Shown: piece by piece, positions 60,589 to 64,000 of the stretch
Position numbering within the stretch: position 1 is the stretch's first letter
Layout of the letters: each line of letters opens with the position of its first letter
Source: JAHIJO01 sp964486075
GTDB lineage: Bacteria; Verrucomicrobiota; Kiritimatiellia; JAAZAB01
Direction of reading: 5' to 3'
DNA: 64,000 nucleotides
Assembly (NCBI GenBank): GCA_964486075.1
Contig: CAZALU010000003.1
Location: 25,949 to 89,948 of the forward strand
Notes under the pieces: model-generated
What the model saw: the letters and a program-made list of their open reading frames with translations, nothing else
What the model was told of the DNA's origin: nothing
Databases searched by the model: none
Program-made: the position numbers and the translations under genes

Positions 60589-61587
60589 ATGCTTGACACT
60601 ATAAATTCATTTCCGGCCAAGAATCGTTATGAAAACATGCCGTACAACCGCTGCGGCCGAAGCGGCCTGAAACTGCCCGCAATTTCGCTGGGATTATGGC
60701 ATAATTTTGGCGGACTGGATTCGTTCGACAATGCCCGGGCCATGCTGCGGCGGGCTTTCGACCTGGGGATCACGCATTTTGACCTGGCCAACTGCTATGG
60801 CCCGCCTCCGGGTTCCGCTGAGGAAACATTCGGACGGATATTAAAGCAGGATCTGCGGGCCTACCGGGACGAGATCGTCATTTCGAGCAAGGCCGGCTAC
60901 TGGATGTGGCCTGGACCCTATGGCGAATGGGGCTCGCGTAAGCACCTGCTATCCAGCCTCGATCAAAGTTTGCGGCGCATGGGTCTGGACTACGTCGATA
61001 TCTTTTACCACCACCGCCCCGATCCGGACACGCCCCTGGAAGAATCCCTGGGGGCCCTGGATCAGATAGTGCGCAGCGGTAAGGCGTTATACGTCGGCAT
61101 CTCTTCCTATTCGGCGGAAACCACGCGCCAGGCTGCGCAGATATTACGCAGCATGGGCGCCCCCTGCCTCATTCATCAGCCATCCTATAACATGTTCGAC
61201 CGCTGGATCGAAAAAGACTTACTGGCCGTGCTGACAGAAACCGGCATGGGTTGCATCGTGTTTTGTCCCCTGGCCCAGGGCATCTTGACGGACAAATATC
61301 TTAAGGGCATTCCCGCCGACTCCCGGGCCGCCAACCCGCGCGGATTTCTCAAGCCGCAGCATATTACCCCCGAGCACCTCGCCAAGGTTCGCAAGCTGCA
61401 AGACCTGGCCCAGGCTCGGGGACAAACGCTGGCCCAGATGGCCTTGGCATGGTGCCTGCGCCTGCCGGGTATCACCTCCGCCCTGATGGGCGCCAGCCGG
61501 GTCGGGCAGATTGAAGAGGCGGTTGCCAGCTTGCAGAACAGGGCTTTCACTGCCGACGAACTACAGGATATCGAGAAGATTCTATGA
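60589..61587 (+). CDS. Aldo/keto reductase of the YghZ (L-glyceraldehyde 3-phosphate reductase) type
   Basis: 332 aa. Starts MLDTINSFPAKNRYENMPYN and continues like YghZ: RCGRSGLKLPAISLGLWHNF. The catalytic set is present: Asp/Tyr in HFDLANCYGPPPGSAEE, Lys in IVISSKAGYWMWPGPYGEWG and His in FYHHRPDP. YghZ reduces methylglyoxal and L-glyceraldehyde 3-phosphate with NADPH. It is well conserved in length. Confidence 0.9.
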   Translation: MLDTINSFPAKNRYENMPYNRCGRSGLKLPAISLGLWHNFGGLDSFDNARAMLRRAFDLGITHFDLANCYGPPPGSAEETFGRILKQDLRAYRDEIVISSKAGYWMWPGPYGEWGSRKHLLSSLDQSLRRMGLDYVDIFYHHRPDPDTPLEESLGALDQIVRSGKALYVGISSYSAETTRQAAQILRSMGAPCLIHQPSYNMFDRWIEKDLLAVLTETGMGCIVFCPLAQGILTDKYLKGIPADSRAANPRGFLKPQHITPEHLAKVRKLQDLAQARGQTLAQMALAWCLRLPGITSALMGASRVGQIEEAVASLQNRAFTADELQDIEKIL

Positions 61588-61620
61588 CTGATTAAATTCC
61601 AATTAACACGAGCCTTTTGA

Positions 61621-61998
61621 ATGTCACCCATCGAACCCACTTCAAGCGCCGCCCGCAAGGCCCGAATCCAGGCCGAGCTGCAACGCGACCGCGATCTGCG
61701 CCATAAAGGCTATCGTGACCAGGCGCTCAAGCTTTATCCGCATATCTGCGCGCGCTGCGGACGTGAACTCTCCGGCAAGCGTCTGCGCGAGTTGACGGTC
61801 CATCACAAGGACCACGACCACCGGAACAATCCGCCCGATGGCCGCAACTGGGAATTGCTGTGCCTCTACTGCCACGACCATGAACACGAGAAATATAAAA
61901 TTGCGGGCTATTACGAGGGAACGGAACCCGAGATACAACAGCCCGGCCCCTCCATTTTCAAACCATTCGCCGGCCTGGATGGCCTATTGCAACAATGA
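61621..61998 (+). CDS. HNH protein of the YajD type
   Basis: 125 aa. HNH nuclease-like zinc site: CARCGRELSGKRL, VHHKDHDHRNNPPDGRNWELLCLYCHDHEH. The size and the end with the glutamine-rich tail fit YajD. YajD-type proteins are common and chromosomal, so there is no need for a mobile context. Converges on proS with a 25-bp gap. Confidence 0.85.
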   Translation: MSPIEPTSSAARKARIQAELQRDRDLRHKGYRDQALKLYPHICARCGRELSGKRLRELTVHHKDHDHRNNPPDGRNWELLCLYCHDHEHEKYKIAGYYEGTEPEIQQPGPSIFKPFAGLDGLLQQ

Positions 61999-62023
61999 CT
62001 TGATTATCCCGTGCAGCGTCACG

Positions 62024-63547
62024 TTAATACGCCTTGGCGAAGACCACGCGGCGGGGACTGGGTTGGCCCGTGAAAATACAGCGGCCCGGCTCGGTTTCGC
62101 CACCGATCGGAATACAGCGAATAGTCACCCCGAGATCGTTTGTCACCCTTTCTTCGGCCGCCGCGTTGCCGCTCCAGTGGCACATGGCAAATCCACCGTG
62201 AATTTCGGGCTTTGCCGCGTTCTGCGGGGTGAAAAACCGGTATAGTTCCTTCTTGGAATCGATGCAACGGATATGCTGATCGCGGAAAGCTCGCGCCCGG
62301 TCCAGCAGTCCCTGTTGGATCTCGTCCAGTCGCGCCGGCAGCGTACTGAGCAGTTCCGCCCGCGGCACGTTGGTGCGTTCCTTGTGCGGACGATCCCGGC
62401 GGCAGAGGCTGACCGAATCGGCGGCGATATCGCGCGGCCCGATTTCAAGACGGATAGGAACGCCCTTCTTAATCCAATTCCAAACCTTTTCCCCTCCCCG
62501 CCCCTCGCGCGCATCCAGCTCCACCGTCACCGGCTGGCCGTCATAATTCAACGCGCGCAATTCTGCGGCCAGCCGTTCGCAGTAGCCCAGCACTTCGGCG
62601 CGGACGGCTTCCTTGTGCAAGACCGGCAGGATCACCACGTGGGCGGAAGCCAGGCGTGGCGGCAGGACCAGCCCATCGTCATCGCTGTGCGCCATGACCA
62701 TGCCGCCGATCAGGCGTGTGGAGACGCCCCAGGACGTAGTCCAAGCGTATTGCTCCTGCCCGGCAGCGTCGAGGAACTTTATTTCCGAAGCGCGCGCAAA
62801 ATTTTGTCCCAGGAAATGGGAGGTGCCCGCCTGGAGCGCTTTGCGGTCCTGCATCATGGCTTCGATGCTGTAGGTGGAGACAGCGCCGGGAAAACGCTCA
62901 GCGGCCGTTTTCTCACCCATGATCACCGGCATGGCCATGTACTGCTCCGCGAAATCCGCGTACACCCTCAGCATGCGTTCAGTTTCCTCGCGGGCCTCGG
63001 CCTCGGTGGCATGGGCGGTGTGCCCTTCTTGCCAGAGGAACTCGGTGGTCCGCAGGAACATGCGCGTCCGCATTTCCCAGCGCACGATGTTGGCCCACTG
63101 ATTGATCAGCAGGGGTAGATCGCGGTAGGACTGCACCCACTTGGCAAACATGGCGCCAATTATCGTTTCCGACGTCGGACGCACCACCAGCGGCTCGTCC
63201 AGTTCCCCGGCGGGCACCAGCTTGCCCTCGGCATCGAGTTCCAGCCGATGGTGGGTCACCACGGCGCATTCCTTGGCAAAGCCCTCAACGTGTTTGGCTT
63301 CCTTTTCAAGGAAACTGAGTGGGATAAAAAGCGGAAAATAGGCATTGCGGTGGCCGGTGGCCTTGAACATGCCGTTCAGCACCCGCTGGATATTCTCCCA
63401 CAGGCTGTAGCCCCAGGGCTTGATCACCATGCACCCGCGGACGGGAGACAATTCGGCCAGGTCGGCTGCGCGAATGACCTGTTGATACCATTCGGGATAA
63501 TCTTCCGCGCGGGTCGGTGTGATCGCTGTTATCTGTTTCTCGGCCAT
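62024..63547 (-). CDS. proS: Prolyl-tRNA synthetase, archaeal/eukaryotic type (ProS type 3)
   Basis: 507 aa. Type 3 (no editing insertion): DYPEWYQQVIRAADLAELSPVRGCMVIKPWGYSLWENI read as WYQQVIRAADLAE and PVRGCMVIKPWGYSLWE; class II motif 2 region RWEMRTRMFLRTTEFLWQEGHTAH (in RTTEFLWQEGHTAH); motif 3-like RLIGGMVMAHSDDDGL. The C-terminus ends VVFAKAY, the Tyr end being usual. It attaches proline to tRNA-Pro. Confidence 0.95.
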   Translation of the reverse strand: MAEKQITAITPTRAEDYPEWYQQVIRAADLAELSPVRGCMVIKPWGYSLWENIQRVLNGMFKATGHRNAYFPLFIPLSFLEKEAKHVEGFAKECAVVTHHRLELDAEGKLVPAGELDEPLVVRPTSETIIGAMFAKWVQSYRDLPLLINQWANIVRWEMRTRMFLRTTEFLWQEGHTAHATEAEAREETERMLRVYADFAEQYMAMPVIMGEKTAAERFPGAVSTYSIEAMMQDRKALQAGTSHFLGQNFARASEIKFLDAAGQEQYAWTTSWGVSTRLIGGMVMAHSDDDGLVLPPRLASAHVVILPVLHKEAVRAEVLGYCERLAAELRALNYDGQPVTVELDAREGRGGEKVWNWIKKGVPIRLEIGPRDIAADSVSLCRRDRPHKERTNVPRAELLSTLPARLDEIQQGLLDRARAFRDQHIRCIDSKKELYRFFTPQNAAKPEIHGGFAMCHWSGNAAAEERVTNDLGVTIRCIPIGGETEPGRCIFTGQPSPRRVVFAKAY

Positions 63548-63769
63548 GTAAATTCCTTTCGTTTATTGAGGCACTCAATATCCTTAAAGCGCAATAAAAG
63601 TCAAATTTAATATTTTCCGGAACTGACGGACGGGTGATCGCCCTGTCCTATTTTTTCGCGATATTTTCCATGGCAAAGACGGCAATTCTAAGTTAGTTCG
63701 TAGTGCTTACGCTATTATCTTCGCGGCCAAGCCGCTTTCGCCCTGAAGTATCATTCCCGCAGTAAATAA
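63548..63769. other. Gap between proS and the RHS fragment
   Basis: 222 bp, A/T-richer, without a credible gene. The left end is the leader of proS on the minus strand. The RHS frame is closed by TAA at 63767-63769 just before its open part. Confidence 0.5.
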
Positions 63770-64000
63770 AAGCCGGCCAATTATCTGTTGAGTGCCTCTG
63801 CTTTCAATTACTCCTATCTCCCCAACTTCGATCTCCTCTCCGGGTACACTGTAGCCGGGGTCGGTGACCCCGGTCTTTCCGTCTCCCGCTCCTACGAAGA
63901 CCACCGCAATCTCCTCACCCAGGTCAAGAACCAGTCCGGCACCAACATCATCGCCCAATTCGATTATTTCACCGACGCCGCCGGCCGCCGGACCCAGCGC
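63770..64000 (+). pseudogene. RHS/YD-repeat protein fragment, running off the window
   Basis: An open frame from 63770 (after an in-frame TAA at 63767) to the end encodes KPANYLLSASAFNYSYLPN and then FDLLSGYT...SVSRSYEDHRNLLTQVKNQSG and IIAQFDYFTDAAGRRTQR. This is the repeat core of RHS/YD proteins seen in Lentisphaerota and Kiritimatiellota. No ATG or signal peptide precedes it and no upstream RHS part is found, so it is probably the internal part of a gene that lost its 5' end. A copy of the repeat core GTAGCCGGGGTCGGTGACC lies in the reading frame (about 63851-63878) and adds VAGVGDPG. Confidence 0.6.
63847..63880 (+). repeat. Repeat core with GTAGCCG stem inside the RHS frame
   Basis: ACTGTAGCCGGGGTCGGTGACCCCGGTC: the GGGGTC/GACCCC stem follows ACTGTAGCCG, the same left border as in copies A and B of the composite repeat. 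It lies within an open RHS reading frame and keeps the frame. Confidence 0.55.

Noticed and set aside
61621..61998. HNH protein as a sign of a phage, intron or toxin system
   Set aside because: The YajD pattern is a common chromosomal protein, and no phage, intron or immunity gene is next to it.

Overview
This 64 kb window looks like a chromosomal segment from an anaerobic, probably fermentative bacterium of the Planctomycetota-Verrucomicrobiota-Chlamydiota (PVC) group, most likely near Kiritimatiellota, Lentisphaerota or Verrucomicrobiota. The lineage call is inference. It rests on an ExbB/ExbD/TPR/prenyltransferase-repeat operon with a YdjY-like protein, secreted SUMF1-fold paralogs, an RHS fragment with a YLPN...GY...SVSRSYE..RNL pattern, and a DUF4412-like protein. 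No rRNA, tRNA, CRISPR array, transposase or phage gene was seen.

Layout. (1) 139-14638, minus strand: an envelope operon read as OmpA-like lipoprotein, long TPR protein, ExbB, ExbD, a 1471-aa protein with an alpha/alpha-toroid C-terminus, a YdjY-like protein and a second TPR protein. Its parts resemble a Tol-Pal system. (2) 14890-15559: a truncated gldA start followed by about 550 bp of dispersed structured repeats. (3) 15560-23638, minus: a seven-gene operon for an energy-converting-hydrogenase-related (Ehr) complex. It follows hyfBCEFGI order, all four Ni-binding cysteines are replaced, and it is headed by an HTH-EIIA(Ntr) protein. (4) 23968-30931: a thioredoxin-CcdA fusion, three exported proteins of unknown role (two are SUMF1 paralogs), a DUF4412-like protein and cinA. 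(5) 31438-32379: panC, with an internal insertion. (6) 32426-42586, minus: tal, pgm and a complete N-type (usually Na+-linked) F-ATPase operon atpDCQRBEFAG. (7) 43126-45780, minus: a permuted PreA-PreT-like flavoprotein. (8) 46168-47472: a GNAT acetyltransferase. (9) 47793-59819, plus: a 16-gene operon for a membrane-bound [NiFe] hydrogenase of the Mbh/Ech type with all four Ni cysteines, an almost complete Mrp Na+/H+ antiporter module, two large antiporter-like subunits, and a HydB/HydG-like NAD(P)H-flavin/FeS module plus a HycB/CooF-like ferredoxin. (10) 59984-64000: WbuC-like cupin, YghZ-like aldo/keto reductase, HNH protein, proS and the start of a broken RHS sequence.

How it fits together (inference): reduced ferredoxin, and perhaps NAD(P)H through the HydB/HydG-like pair, would drive H2 formation at the Mbh complex and set up an Na+ gradient through the Mrp part. 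The N-ATPase could use or build the same gradient, and the Ehr complex would be a second ion-pumping redox machine with an unknown partner. The most novel points are the Ehr operon led by a PTS-type regulator, the hydrogenase joined to a diaphorase module with two antiporter subunits, and a family of composite repeats that lies in intergenic DNA, at the break of gldA and inside an RHS reading frame.
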